Assembly (NCBI GenBank): GCA_903909375.1
Contig: CAIVVM010000051.1
Span: forward strand, 62,001 to 126,000
Direction: 5' to 3'
DNA: 64,000 bases
From: an uncultured Alphaproteobacteria bacterium
Lineage (GTDB): Bacteria > Pseudomonadota > Alphaproteobacteria > Caulobacterales > Caulobacteraceae
The notes under the pieces: generated by a model
Databases searched by the model: none
Seen by the model: only the letters and a program-made list of their open reading frames with translations
Told to the model about the DNA's origin: nothing
Position numbers and translations under genes: made by a program
Part shown: in pieces, positions 52,121-59,655 of the stretch
Position numbering within the stretch: position 1 is the stretch's first letter
Layout: every line of letters begins with the position of its first letter

Positions 52121-53688
52121 CCCACGCTCACCGACTGGACTGTGTCGCAGACATCAGCCGCCTGCACGCACGGGAGCGACCGGATGCGGTGGCGCTCGAC
52201 TTCAAGGATCGCCTGACCACCTATGCCGAGCTCGACGAGCGAGCCAGCCGGGTCGCCAATGGTCTGCTGGCTCTGAACCAGCATCCCGGCGCCCGGATCG
52301 GCTACCTGGGCAAGAACCTGGATCGCTTCTGGGAAGTCGTGCTGGGGACCTTCAAGTCGCGCACGGCGATCGTGGGCCTCAACTGGCGGCTGGCGGCGCC
52401 CGAACTGGCCTTCGTGATCGGCGATGCAGATTGCGAGATCCTGTTTGTCGGGGCCGAGTTTTACGGCGTGATCGACCAGATCCTGACCGATCTGCCGCGG
52501 CTGAAGCAGGTCGTCGCCATGGATGGCGGCCACTCCGTATGGCCGGACTACGAAGCCTGGCGTGACGCCCAGTCTCCGGTCGATCCCATGCTGCCGTCAG
52601 TCGACGACGACGATATCCTCCAGGTCTACACGTCCGGCACCACGGGCCTGCCCAAGGGCGTCCGGCTGAACAATGCAAACTACCTGTCCCTCTTCCGCAA
52701 CCACGCCACTGACGTGGAGCCCTATGGGGACCGCGACGTGATCCTGATCGCTATGCCCTTTTTCCATGTGGCCGGGATCAACATGGGCATGGGTACGCTG
52801 GCCAACGGCTCGTGCGGCGTGATCCTGCCGGAGGTTGATCCAAAGGAAATCCTGCGCCTGATTCCGGCGAAGGGGATCACCCAGGCCACCCTGGTGCCCG
52901 CCGTGATCCTGGCGGTGACGCAGCAGCCCGAGGCGCGCGATACCGACTTCTCCACACTCAAGCGGATCACCTACGGCGGCTCACCGATTCCCGAGGCGGT
53001 GCTGCGCGACGCGACGACGCTGATGGGCTGTGGGTTCATGCAGGCCTACGGCCTGACCGAGACGACCGGTGGTCCCATCACCTATCTGCCACCAGCGGAT
53101 CATGATCCGGCGCGCGGCAAGCTGCGCTCGTGCGGCCGCGCCGCGCCGGGCCGGGAGATCAAGGTGGTGGACGCAGAGGGGCGAACGCTCCCGCCGGGAC
53201 AGGTCGGCGAGATCCTGATGCGAGCGCCCTGTGTGATGAAAGGCTACTGGAAGCGCGAAGAGGGCAATGCCGAGGCTTTCGACGCCGACGGCTTCTTCCG
53301 TTCGGGCGACGCGGGCTATTTCGATGACGAGGGGTACCTCTACATCCACGACCGGATGAAGGAGATGATCGTCTCCGGCGGCGAGAATATCTATCCAGCC
53401 GAGGTGGAGAATGCTCTCGCGGGCCATCCGGCAGTGCAGGATGTGGCGGTGATCGGCGTCCCCGACGATCGGTGGGGCGAGGCGGTCAAGGCGGTCGTCG
53501 CCCTGAAGGCGGGCGCGGTGGTCGAGCCGGCAGAACTTATCGCCTACGCGCGGGAACGGATCGCCGGATACAAGTTGCCCAAGTCCGTGGATTTCGTCGC
53601 CGCCATTCCACGCAATCCCAGCGGGAAGATCCTGCGCCGCGACCTTCGCCAGCCCTACTGGGAAGGCCGCGACCGGCAGGTCAACTAG
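52117..53688 (+). CDS. AMP-dependent acyl-CoA ligase
   Basis: The start is the GTG overlapping the previous stop (GTGA); the open frame extends further left to 52036 but would overlap paralogue C strongly. The 523-residue protein has the ANL signature YTSGTTGLPKGVRL, QAYGLTETTGG, the hinge region and FRSGDAGYFDDEGYLYIHDRMKEMI, and the catalytic lysine near PRNPSGKILRRDLR. It makes an acyl-CoA from a carboxylic acid, CoA and ATP. Being translationally coupled to GST genes suggests that the product of glutathione-dependent steps is activated for beta-oxidation-like breakdown. Confidence 0.88.
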   Translation: MTHAHRLDCVADISRLHARERPDAVALDFKDRLTTYAELDERASRVANGLLALNQHPGARIGYLGKNLDRFWEVVLGTFKSRTAIVGLNWRLAAPELAFVIGDADCEILFVGAEFYGVIDQILTDLPRLKQVVAMDGGHSVWPDYEAWRDAQSPVDPMLPSVDDDDILQVYTSGTTGLPKGVRLNNANYLSLFRNHATDVEPYGDRDVILIAMPFFHVAGINMGMGTLANGSCGVILPEVDPKEILRLIPAKGITQATLVPAVILAVTQQPEARDTDFSTLKRITYGGSPIPEAVLRDATTLMGCGFMQAYGLTETTGGPITYLPPADHDPARGKLRSCGRAAPGREIKVVDAEGRTLPPGQVGEILMRAPCVMKGYWKREEGNAEAFDADGFFRSGDAGYFDDEGYLYIHDRMKEMIVSGGENIYPAEVENALAGHPAVQDVAVIGVPDDRWGEAVKAVVALKAGAVVEPAELIAYARERIAGYKLPKSVDFVAAIPRNPSGKILRRDLRQPYWEGRDRQVN

Positions 53689-54712
53689 CGAACAACGCTT
53701 CGCACCCGGTCCCGGCCAGGGCCGCGTCGGCCTGGGCGCGGGCGGCCGCGTCGAGCGCGGCGTACTCCTGGCGCAGCCACATCAGGCACTTGGCCTGGTA
53801 GGGGAACGGCTGCTGGACCCAGGCCTTGCCGTCGATGGTGGTCTCCACCTGCTCGGCGCCGGTTTGTACGGCCCGCGCGTTGGCAAGAAGCAACGGCGCA
53901 TAGACGCGACCGACTTCGCTCAGCAAGGCCGTTAGCGTGGCGGGCAGGGCGGTTGGGTCGAACCAGTCGGTGTCTACAGGCTCCACCCCCGTCAGGTCCT
54001 CCATGGCGCCGGTCCAGGCAAGCACTCGGGGCGCCCGTACAGCGGTGATCGCCATGGGCGTTGGGTCAAACAGCGCCAGCTGGGTCAATTGCCCGAAAAC
54101 ACCGAAGTCGCCGGCGCCGGGTCGTGCGCCCAGCAGGAAAGTGTGTTCGCGTAGATGGGCCTCCATGGCGTCGAGATAGCGCATGTAGCTGGCCTCGATC
54201 ACGCCCCAGGTCGTCTCGTTGGAGCCGACGTAGCGTAGCCGCGGGATCTGGCGTCCTGCGATCGCCGTCCCGGCAGCCTTAAGCGCCGCATCGGGCATGC
54301 GCCCTTGGGTCCAGGCCGGAAGGATCGCCGACGCACGGGCAATATCGTCAGCATAATGCCAACGATAGTGGAACATGGCTTTCGTCAGCCACTCGTCGCC
54401 GTAGTCCTCCAGTATGGCGTCAATCAGGGCCAGTGCAGGATTCGCCGGTCGTACCGAACGGTCCGGGAACATGCCTTCCAATCTGCGGATGATCGGCGTG
54501 GAGTCGGTGACCGCCTGCAATTGGCCGGCTGTGTCAGGAAAATAGAATGTGGGCAGAAGGCTGACCTTGGCCTGGGGCAGGCCCTTGAGGTCACGCGACC
54601 CGAGGATCAGTTTGTAGGGTATGCGGCGATAGCGCAGCAGCGCCAACATCTTGCGAGTATAAGGCGACCCCGGCACGCCGCTGAGTGTGACCAATGACTC
54701 CGACGCGCTCAT
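53681..54712 (-). CDS. Long GST-like protein, paralogue B
   Basis: The start at 54712 (MSASESLVTLSG) gives 343 residues. The N-terminal fold has SGVPGSPYTRKMLALLRYRRIPY and VTDSTPIIRRLE; the signature ILEDYGDEWLTKAMFHYRW and the end YQAKCLMWLRQEYAALD..GTGCEALF are close to paralogue A. It converges with the acyl-CoA ligase, overlapping by eight bases, and faces the TetR regulator across a dyad. Glutathione binding is inferred; no catalytic Ser or Cys is certain. Confidence 0.76.
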   Translation of the reverse strand: MSASESLVTLSGVPGSPYTRKMLALLRYRRIPYKLILGSRDLKGLPQAKVSLLPTFYFPDTAGQLQAVTDSTPIIRRLEGMFPDRSVRPANPALALIDAILEDYGDEWLTKAMFHYRWHYADDIARASAILPAWTQGRMPDAALKAAGTAIAGRQIPRLRYVGSNETTWGVIEASYMRYLDAMEAHLREHTFLLGARPGAGDFGVFGQLTQLALFDPTPMAITAVRAPRVLAWTGAMEDLTGVEPVDTDWFDPTALPATLTALLSEVGRVYAPLLLANARAVQTGAEQVETTIDGKAWVQQPFPYQAKCLMWLRQEYAALDAAARAQADAALAGTGCEALFAS

Positions 54713-55044
54713 TCCAAGTTTCCCCTTCCGACTCCAGGGCCCAGTATAAAACCGAAATCGAGGTTCACAAACACATATCAGCAGCCTGTGATATCCGGAC
54801 TTCAAGGTCACACAGCGATCGCGACGGGGTGACCTGCGCGCCGAGGCCCGGGGCCAGGGCGGACGGTCCGGCTTTCACGCGCTCGGAAGTCGGTTGCGCA
54901 ACGAATGTCTCTCCGCTGCCCGTCTCGCGGCAAACGCTGAGGCCCCGGCGTGCAAGCAAGGCGCGCGCCGGACAATGGTTGGACGATCGTTGGACACCGT
55001 CGATCCTGTCGGGCTATGGCTGGAACACGGAGGCTGCTTGCGGA
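54713..55044. other. Divergent regulatory region, long-GST B / TetR
   Basis: These 332 bases hold no convincing gene; an open frame continues left from the TetR gene but is arginine-rich and lacks family features. The left part is AT-richer and contains the dyad at 54775-54794. Both promoters are expected here. Confidence 0.5.
54775..54794. promoter_or_regulatory. 20-bp dyad, candidate TetR operator
   Basis: ATATCA, an 8-nt GCAGCCTG spacer, and TGATAT form a perfect interrupted palindrome 63 bp upstream of the long-GST B start and 251 bp before the TetR gene. Position fits control of the GST gene by the neighbouring regulator. Confidence 0.4.
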
Positions 55045-55728
55045 ATGATGGATGGCGCCATGAGTCATGCGATGATCGAGGGTGAGGCGGAACCTGACAA
55101 TCGCTGGACGCTCCCGGCCTACCAGGAACGGAGCCGTCAGCAGCGCGACCGTCTGATGAAGGCGGGTGAGCGAGTGTTCGCGGAATCGGGCTTTTGGGAA
55201 GCGCACGTCGCCGGGATCGCCAAGCGGGCAGGTTGCTCCGTGGGCAGTTTCTATCGTCGTTTCCAGGACAAGGAGGCGTTCTTCTTCGCCCTGCAATCCG
55301 ACATGGCAGCGCATGCCGAGGCGAATATCGTCAAGTTCTTCGCCGACCCGGCGTGCCAGACCGAACCCTTGATGGAGGTGTTTCGCCGGCTAATGCGAAA
55401 CTCGGCCAGGACCATGAAAGGGATCGAAGGCTACTACCGCGCGCTTTTCGAGCTTAGCCTCCGGGGGCGCGACGTCTGGCCGCTGATGCGGCGGCTTGAG
55501 GCAATCGAGGCTGGGCAAGTGGTCGACCTTCTGAAGGCGCGTGGGATCGCCATGGATCCCCGCAAGCGAGACGCCGCCCATCTGGCTATTCGCATGATGC
55601 ACGGCCAGATCATCTCCAACATGCTCCACGGCCCCGGCCCGTACTCAATCGACGACCCACGCCTTCACGAAGAACTCGCGCTGATGCTCCTGCGCTACCT
55701 CGGACTGGAGGACATTCCGCTCGGGTAG
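55045..55728 (+). CDS. TetR/AcrR-family regulator
   Basis: The start at 55045 (MMDGAMSHAM) gives 227 residues; an ATG at 55060 is equally possible, and the frame open to 54694 is rejected. The N-terminal helix-turn-helix is RLMKAGERVFAESGFWEAHVAGIAKRAGCSVGSFYRRFQDKEAFFF, about residues 33-78. The C-terminal ligand domain is helical (ARTMKGIEGYYRALFELSLRG). It is divergent from long-GST B and may govern the GST/sulfatase island; the ligand is unknown. Confidence 0.85.
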   Translation: MMDGAMSHAMIEGEAEPDNRWTLPAYQERSRQQRDRLMKAGERVFAESGFWEAHVAGIAKRAGCSVGSFYRRFQDKEAFFFALQSDMAAHAEANIVKFFADPACQTEPLMEVFRRLMRNSARTMKGIEGYYRALFELSLRGRDVWPLMRRLEAIEAGQVVDLLKARGIAMDPRKRDAAHLAIRMMHGQIISNMLHGPGPYSIDDPRLHEELALMLLRYLGLEDIPLG

Positions 55729-56187
55729 TGCGTCGGTGTGGGCTGTCGACCTCGCAGCCGCCACGAAGGATAATCTGGCGTCCTATGGCGTCTGGTCCCG
55801 GAACTCGGTCAAAAAGGCCCTTCATCGGCCGGGCGAGATTCGCGAAAACAACCGAGCTGGGAACTTGTACCCCGCCATCCTGCGTCGGGAGCGGAAGTAG
55901 GAGCAGTTCAAGTCTCCAGGATCAGCCCGGAGGTTTCTCGCTACGCAAGCCCCGATCTACAACAGCCCCAAACCCCAGCCTCACTTGATCCGCGTAAGCC
56001 CCTGCGCAGTTGCGGGCTGAGGCGCATCGGTCGTGGGCAGCGGCGACCGCCGCGGCTTGATCGCGACGCGGAGCCGGGGGTTGTTGCTGTGGCTCGGACG
56101 ACTTAGCTTGACGGTTCCCTCTGGAGAAACCGCCATGGACTGCGCCTGCGAGACCCAGCCCCGCCGCGCGTTCGGGGCCACGTACGA
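55729..56187. other. Intergenic region with short open frames only
   Basis: These 459 bases carry a 54-codon frame at 55736-55900 (plus) and a 66-codon frame at 55981-56181 (minus, ending PATAQGLTRIK). Both read like coding sequence in composition but match no family I recognise. They may be the remains of lost genes. Confidence 0.4.
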
Positions 56188-57447
56188 ATGACCAATTCCA
56201 GGACGGATGCGGCCCCGCCGCCGCTGACTGCCAGGGCGGAGTGGCGCCTCGGTTGGCGGACGCTACTGGCTGCCGGGATCGGCTCGGCGACCGGCCTGAT
56301 CCTCTATTCCTACATCGTTAGCATGTTCCTCAAGCACCATGTCGCTGAGTTCGGCTGGAGCCGGGGGGATGCGGCGCTGGCCAGCATGGCGACGCTCGCG
56401 GCCGGACTGCTCGCGCCGTTCATCGGTCGCCTGGCTGACCGCATCGGCATCCGGGTTGTGATCGGGGTCGGCGCGCTGGGGTTCGCGGGCGCCACGCTCG
56501 GGCTCTCCACGCAGTCGGGTGTGCTCTGGCACTATTACGGCTTGATCTTCCTGCTGGTGTTCTTCGGCTTGGGCACCACCAGCATCACCTGGGCGCGGGC
56601 GGTCAGCGGCGCCTTCGATCGCACCCGCGGGTTGGCCTTGAGCGTGGCCCTTTCAGGCGTGGTGATTTCGGCCGCCCTGATGCCCATGGCGCTCAACGCG
56701 ATGATCGAGACCCAGGGCTGGCGGGCGGGCTGGCTGCTGGTGGGCGGCGTGGCGCTGGCCGGCGCCGCGCTCGCCCTGGTGCTGCTCCCCGCCGCGGTCG
56801 GCAGGCCCCGCAAGGACAACGCATCCCAGGCCCTCGAGCTGGCCAGCGCCCTGCGGACGCGCGCCTTCTGGTGCCTGGTGGTCGGCATGTTCCTGATCAA
56901 CATCCCCTCCGGCGGACTGATGAACCAGATGGCGGCGCTGGTCTCGGACAAGGGCTTCTCCGGCGCCCAGGTGGCCACCGTGATGTCGGCGTTTGCGGCC
57001 TCGGTGGCCATCGGTCGGCTGATCGCTGGCGTGTGCCTGGATCGCTTTCCGCCGTCGATGGTGGCCTTCACCGCCATGGCGCTGCCGGCGGTCGGATGTT
57101 TGATGCTGCTGGGCGACGGAGCGATCCTCTGGGCTGTGATAGCTGGCATTGTTCTCGCCGGCATTAGCCAGGGCGCCGAGGGCGACATCGGCCCCTACAT
57201 CGTCAGCCGCTATTTCGGCCTGCCCGGGTTTGGCGTGATAATGGGCTTCGTGAACGCCGGGGTCGCCGCGGGTACGGCTTGCGGCGGCATCCTGTTTGGC
57301 CAGACCCACGACCTTCGCGGCGACTATGACCTGGCGCTCTGGATCGGCGCTGGGTGCTTCCTGGCAGGGGCGACGCTGTTCCTGGGCATGGCGCTGGGCG
57401 GGCGTCGGCCGGTATCGATCCCGGCGACGGAAACGTCATTCAACTGA
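56188..57447 (+). CDS. MFS transporter, oxalate/formate- or monocarboxylate-type
   Basis: The 419-residue protein has twelve predicted helices. The loop GRLADRIGIRVVIGVGALG follows helix 2, and FWCLVVGMFLINIPSGG opens the second half, with CLDRFPPSMVAF, both typical of the OFA/MCT group. It would carry small carboxylates across the inner membrane. The ribosome site is weak. A hairpin lies 34 bases after the stop. Confidence 0.85.
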   Translation: MTNSRTDAAPPPLTARAEWRLGWRTLLAAGIGSATGLILYSYIVSMFLKHHVAEFGWSRGDAALASMATLAAGLLAPFIGRLADRIGIRVVIGVGALGFAGATLGLSTQSGVLWHYYGLIFLLVFFGLGTTSITWARAVSGAFDRTRGLALSVALSGVVISAALMPMALNAMIETQGWRAGWLLVGGVALAGAALALVLLPAAVGRPRKDNASQALELASALRTRAFWCLVVGMFLINIPSGGLMNQMAALVSDKGFSGAQVATVMSAFAASVAIGRLIAGVCLDRFPPSMVAFTAMALPAVGCLMLLGDGAILWAVIAGIVLAGISQGAEGDIGPYIVSRYFGLPGFGVIMGFVNAGVAAGTACGGILFGQTHDLRGDYDLALWIGAGCFLAGATLFLGMALGGRRPVSIPATETSFN

Positions 57448-57481
57448 AGTCTGGATGGTCTGTATCCCGCTCGCTGAGCTG

Positions 57482-57500
57482 TGCAGGTCAACGACCTGCA
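57482..57500 (+). terminator. Hairpin after the MFS gene
   Basis: TGCAGGTC and GACCTGCA form a perfect 8-bp stem with an AAC loop, 34 bases after the stop codon. There is no U-tract, so it may act as a Rho-linked or stabilising end. Confidence 0.4.
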
Positions 57501-57519
57501 ATGCGTCTATCGGGTGTGT

Positions 57520-57700
57520 TCACTTCCTGAAATGCGACCTCGACTGATCCCGCTTCTGGTCCGCGCACATGGGGCCGAACGGATAAAACCAAAACCCCAC
57601 TGTTTCGTGGCAGTTGTCGATGCCGCGCTCGAAAGCGAGGTCATCAACATTCCGCAGTGACAGCGGGAAACGCACGTACACCACCACCATCTGGATCACC
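57520..57700 (-). pseudogene. IS6-family transposase relic
   Basis: Read on the minus strand from 57690, the frame gives VYVRFPLSLRNVDDLAFERG, then IDNCHETV, FWFYPFGPM and ADQKRDQ, which follow the N-terminal consensus of IS6-type transposases (RFPLSLRxVEDLLxERGIDxxxETVRxW..FGPMFA). It stops at 57520 and lacks the DDE catalytic core and recognisable inverted ends. Several positions that are normally R or W are changed (VGFWFY), so it is decayed and not functional. Confidence 0.75.
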
Positions 57701-57818
57701 GCGGGCGAGGAGCCGAACTATCCGAACGGGTTCTCGGGCTTGGGACGGCGAGCTGTCTGCGCCGTCTATCAGGCCTAGACGGTCGCGGTGCGTTTGAGCT
57801 GAAAAGACCCTTGAGAAG

Positions 57819-58661
57819 CTACGCCGGACGCGCGGGCAGTGAGCGGAACGCTTCGAACGCCTCACGCGCTTCCCGAACTCGACGTCGGCTGATCGGGACA
57901 GTCTGGCCCGATTTCAGGCGGCAACGGACCTCGCTCCCGACGGTGTAGATTTCCGCCACGTGGGGCCAGGCTACCCAGTATGATCTATGGATTGCCATGC
58001 CGGGCGCCCCTTGCGTGGTCAACTCGTGGACAGCGCGCCCGAAACCGCAGAACAACAGCTTGCTGCCAAGGGTCGTTTCAACTTGAACGTAGTGTTGTTC
58101 GGCGCGGACACTGATTATCTCATCACCCAGTCGACGCGGAAGCCGCGCCAGGAAGCCACGCCGCCCTTCCGCCGGCGCCTCGCCTCCGATCGGTGCCGGT
58201 CGCGACCAGCGCACCGCAAGATTCAGCAGCAGCCAGACCGGGACGATCACGCGGCCCGATTCCCAGGCCTCCGATGGCCAGTCTCGCAGGAAGGACCGCA
58301 GGTCCGGGTCGCTCCGCTGCGGCCTACCATCCAGGTCCAATGGCCCCAACCAGGCTTCCAGCGCCACGAAGGCCGGAGCCGAGATCAAAGCCGCCGCAGC
58401 GCCGATCAAGGTCAGCCACAGCCAATATGGGAGAAGCCGCGCGGCGGTCGACGCCATCAACCATCGGCTGCCAGCGAGACATATCGCCAGAGGCAGCATG
58501 ACATTCAGTGCGGCGAGCGCGCTCCGCTCGAGGGTCGTCAGGCCGACAGTACGCGTGGGTTCGGATAAAACCAGCAGAACAGTAAGGGCCAGCCCTGCCG
58601 CTGGAAAGAACCAACGACTTCTGGGATCGAGAGCACCTTCGGTGACACGTCCGCCGGTCAA
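57819..58661 (-). CDS. Membrane-bound LytTR-family regulator
   Basis: The 280-residue protein starts with a TTG. Four hydrophobic helices lie in residues ~12-150 (LALTVLLVLS, MLPLAICLAG, LIGAAAALISAPAF, IVPVWLLLNLA). A C-terminal LytTR DNA-binding domain follows (~175-275): DEIISVRAEQHYVQVETTLGSKL, GFGRAVHEL, MAIHRSYWVA and GQTVPISRRRVREAR. It is therefore a one-component membrane sensor/regulator. It is divergent from the beta-barrel gene; direct repeats lie between them. Confidence 0.85.
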   Translation of the reverse strand: MTGGRVTEGALDPRSRWFFPAAGLALTVLLVLSEPTRTVGLTTLERSALAALNVMLPLAICLAGSRWLMASTAARLLPYWLWLTLIGAAAALISAPAFVALEAWLGPLDLDGRPQRSDPDLRSFLRDWPSEAWESGRVIVPVWLLLNLAVRWSRPAPIGGEAPAEGRRGFLARLPRRLGDEIISVRAEQHYVQVETTLGSKLLFCGFGRAVHELTTQGAPGMAIHRSYWVAWPHVAEIYTVGSEVRCRLKSGQTVPISRRRVREAREAFEAFRSLPARPA

Positions 58662-58667
58662 GTTACA

Positions 58668-58702
58668 CCGCTCGTGAATTTGGCTTGCCGCTCGTGAATT
58701 TG
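58668..58702. promoter_or_regulatory. Direct repeat, candidate LytTR binding site
   Basis: CCGCTCGTGAATTTG occurs twice, at 58668-58682 and 58688-58702, with a 20-bp period. LytTR proteins typically bind two direct repeats of about 9 bp on one face of DNA with near-20-bp spacing. It lies seven bases before the LytTR start codon and upstream of the beta-barrel gene. Confidence 0.55.
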
Positions 58703-58780
58703 AGCGGTGTCCACCCTCGATCAGCTTGGAGAGCGAACGCTAGAAGCAGGCTCGTTTCCTCCCCAGTGAAAGTTCGTTTC

Positions 58781-59464
58781 ATGTTTGATTTGTTTCCGGT
58801 ATCGCGTTTGGCTGGCATCGTCGCCGTCGGCGCCGTGACATTCTCTCCCCTAGCCGCCGTCGCCGCGGAAAGCGATGCATCTCGCGGGCCTTATGTCGAA
58901 ATCTTCGGCGGCCTCTCAACACTTGGCGATCAGAACTTTGACTTCACCCCAACGACAGGCGTCAAGGCTAATGGTCGGCTTGACGCGGGTCGTGGTTGGC
59001 TTGGCGGTGCTGCGCTTGGGTACCAAGCGAACGAGAACATCCGGGTTGAGGCTGAAATTATCTACAGCCGCAATCAAGTGAAGGGCGCGACGGCAACGGG
59101 CCTTGCCGCGACCAATGGCGGGGACTACGCCTCACTGGCGATAATGGGCAGTGTACTGCTGGACGTCGCGACCTACGAGACCGATTTCGCGGTCTTCAAG
59201 CCCTACGTCGGGGTGGGTCTTGGCTTCATTGAAGAGGTGGACGCCGACCTGAAAGGCGGCGTCCGCTCCGAGTTCGATCAAGGCGGCAAGCTGGCCTATC
59301 AAATTCGAGGCGGCGTTCGGTGGCGCTACGAGAGCGGCGTGATCGCAGGTTTCGGGCTACGCTATCTGAAGGCCGATAACCCCTTGCTGAAGGGGCCTCG
59401 CGGGCGTGTCGACGCCGGCTATGACCCGCTGTCGTTCAATGCGTCGGTCGGCTGGAGCTTCTAA
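58781..59464 (+). CDS. Outer-membrane beta-barrel protein (Omp25/OmpA-like porin fold)
   Basis: The start at 58781 (MFDLFPVSRLAGI) gives 227 residues and a signal peptide (cleavage near VAAES); a GTG at 58766 is possible. The mature part alternates strands of an 8-stranded barrel: GPYVEIFGGLSTLGDQNFDF, GWLGGAALGYQANENIRVEAEIIYSRN, FKPYVGVGLGFIEEV, AYQIRGGVRWRYESGVIAGFGLRYL, and a terminal FNASVGWSF with the C-terminal phenylalanine of barrel proteins. It is probably controlled by the divergent LytTR regulator. Confidence 0.85.
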   Translation: MFDLFPVSRLAGIVAVGAVTFSPLAAVAAESDASRGPYVEIFGGLSTLGDQNFDFTPTTGVKANGRLDAGRGWLGGAALGYQANENIRVEAEIIYSRNQVKGATATGLAATNGGDYASLAIMGSVLLDVATYETDFAVFKPYVGVGLGFIEEVDADLKGGVRSEFDQGGKLAYQIRGGVRWRYESGVIAGFGLRYLKADNPLLKGPRGRVDAGYDPLSFNASVGWSF

Positions 59465-59495
59465 CCTCGCTCAGTCGGCGGCGTAAGCGTGCGGC

Positions 59496-59519
59496 CCGCC
59501 GCGCCTTGGGGCGCGGCGG
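59496..59519. terminator. Strong GC hairpin between convergent genes
   Basis: CCGCCGCGCC and GGCGCGGCGG pair perfectly over a TTGG loop (10-bp stem), 32 bases after the barrel gene stop and 137 bases after the stop of the RTX gene on the other strand. It has no U-tract on either side but may serve both genes. Confidence 0.45.
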
Positions 59520-59655
59520 TGCGCGAGCTCGGTCTTTCCGGGTGTCATCGACCAGTCGGGATGCTCGAAAACAACCGGGCCGCGACCCATCGGGCGTGGG
59601 AGGATCCGCGCAACCGTCACCCCCGTCGAAGGGTGATGCCAGACGCGGGGTTCCG

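Larger units (their letters stand above)
57448..57818. other. Intergenic region with hairpin and transposase relic
   Basis: The 371 bases between the MFS gene and the LytTR gene contain a terminator-like hairpin (57482-57500) and a decayed IS6-type transposase piece on the minus strand (57520-57700). No intact gene is present. Confidence 0.7.

Noticed and set aside
55736..55900. 54-codon plus-strand frame after the TetR gene (ends PAILRRERK)
   Set aside because: No motif, no ribosome site and no family; it may be a remnant but cannot be supported as a gene.
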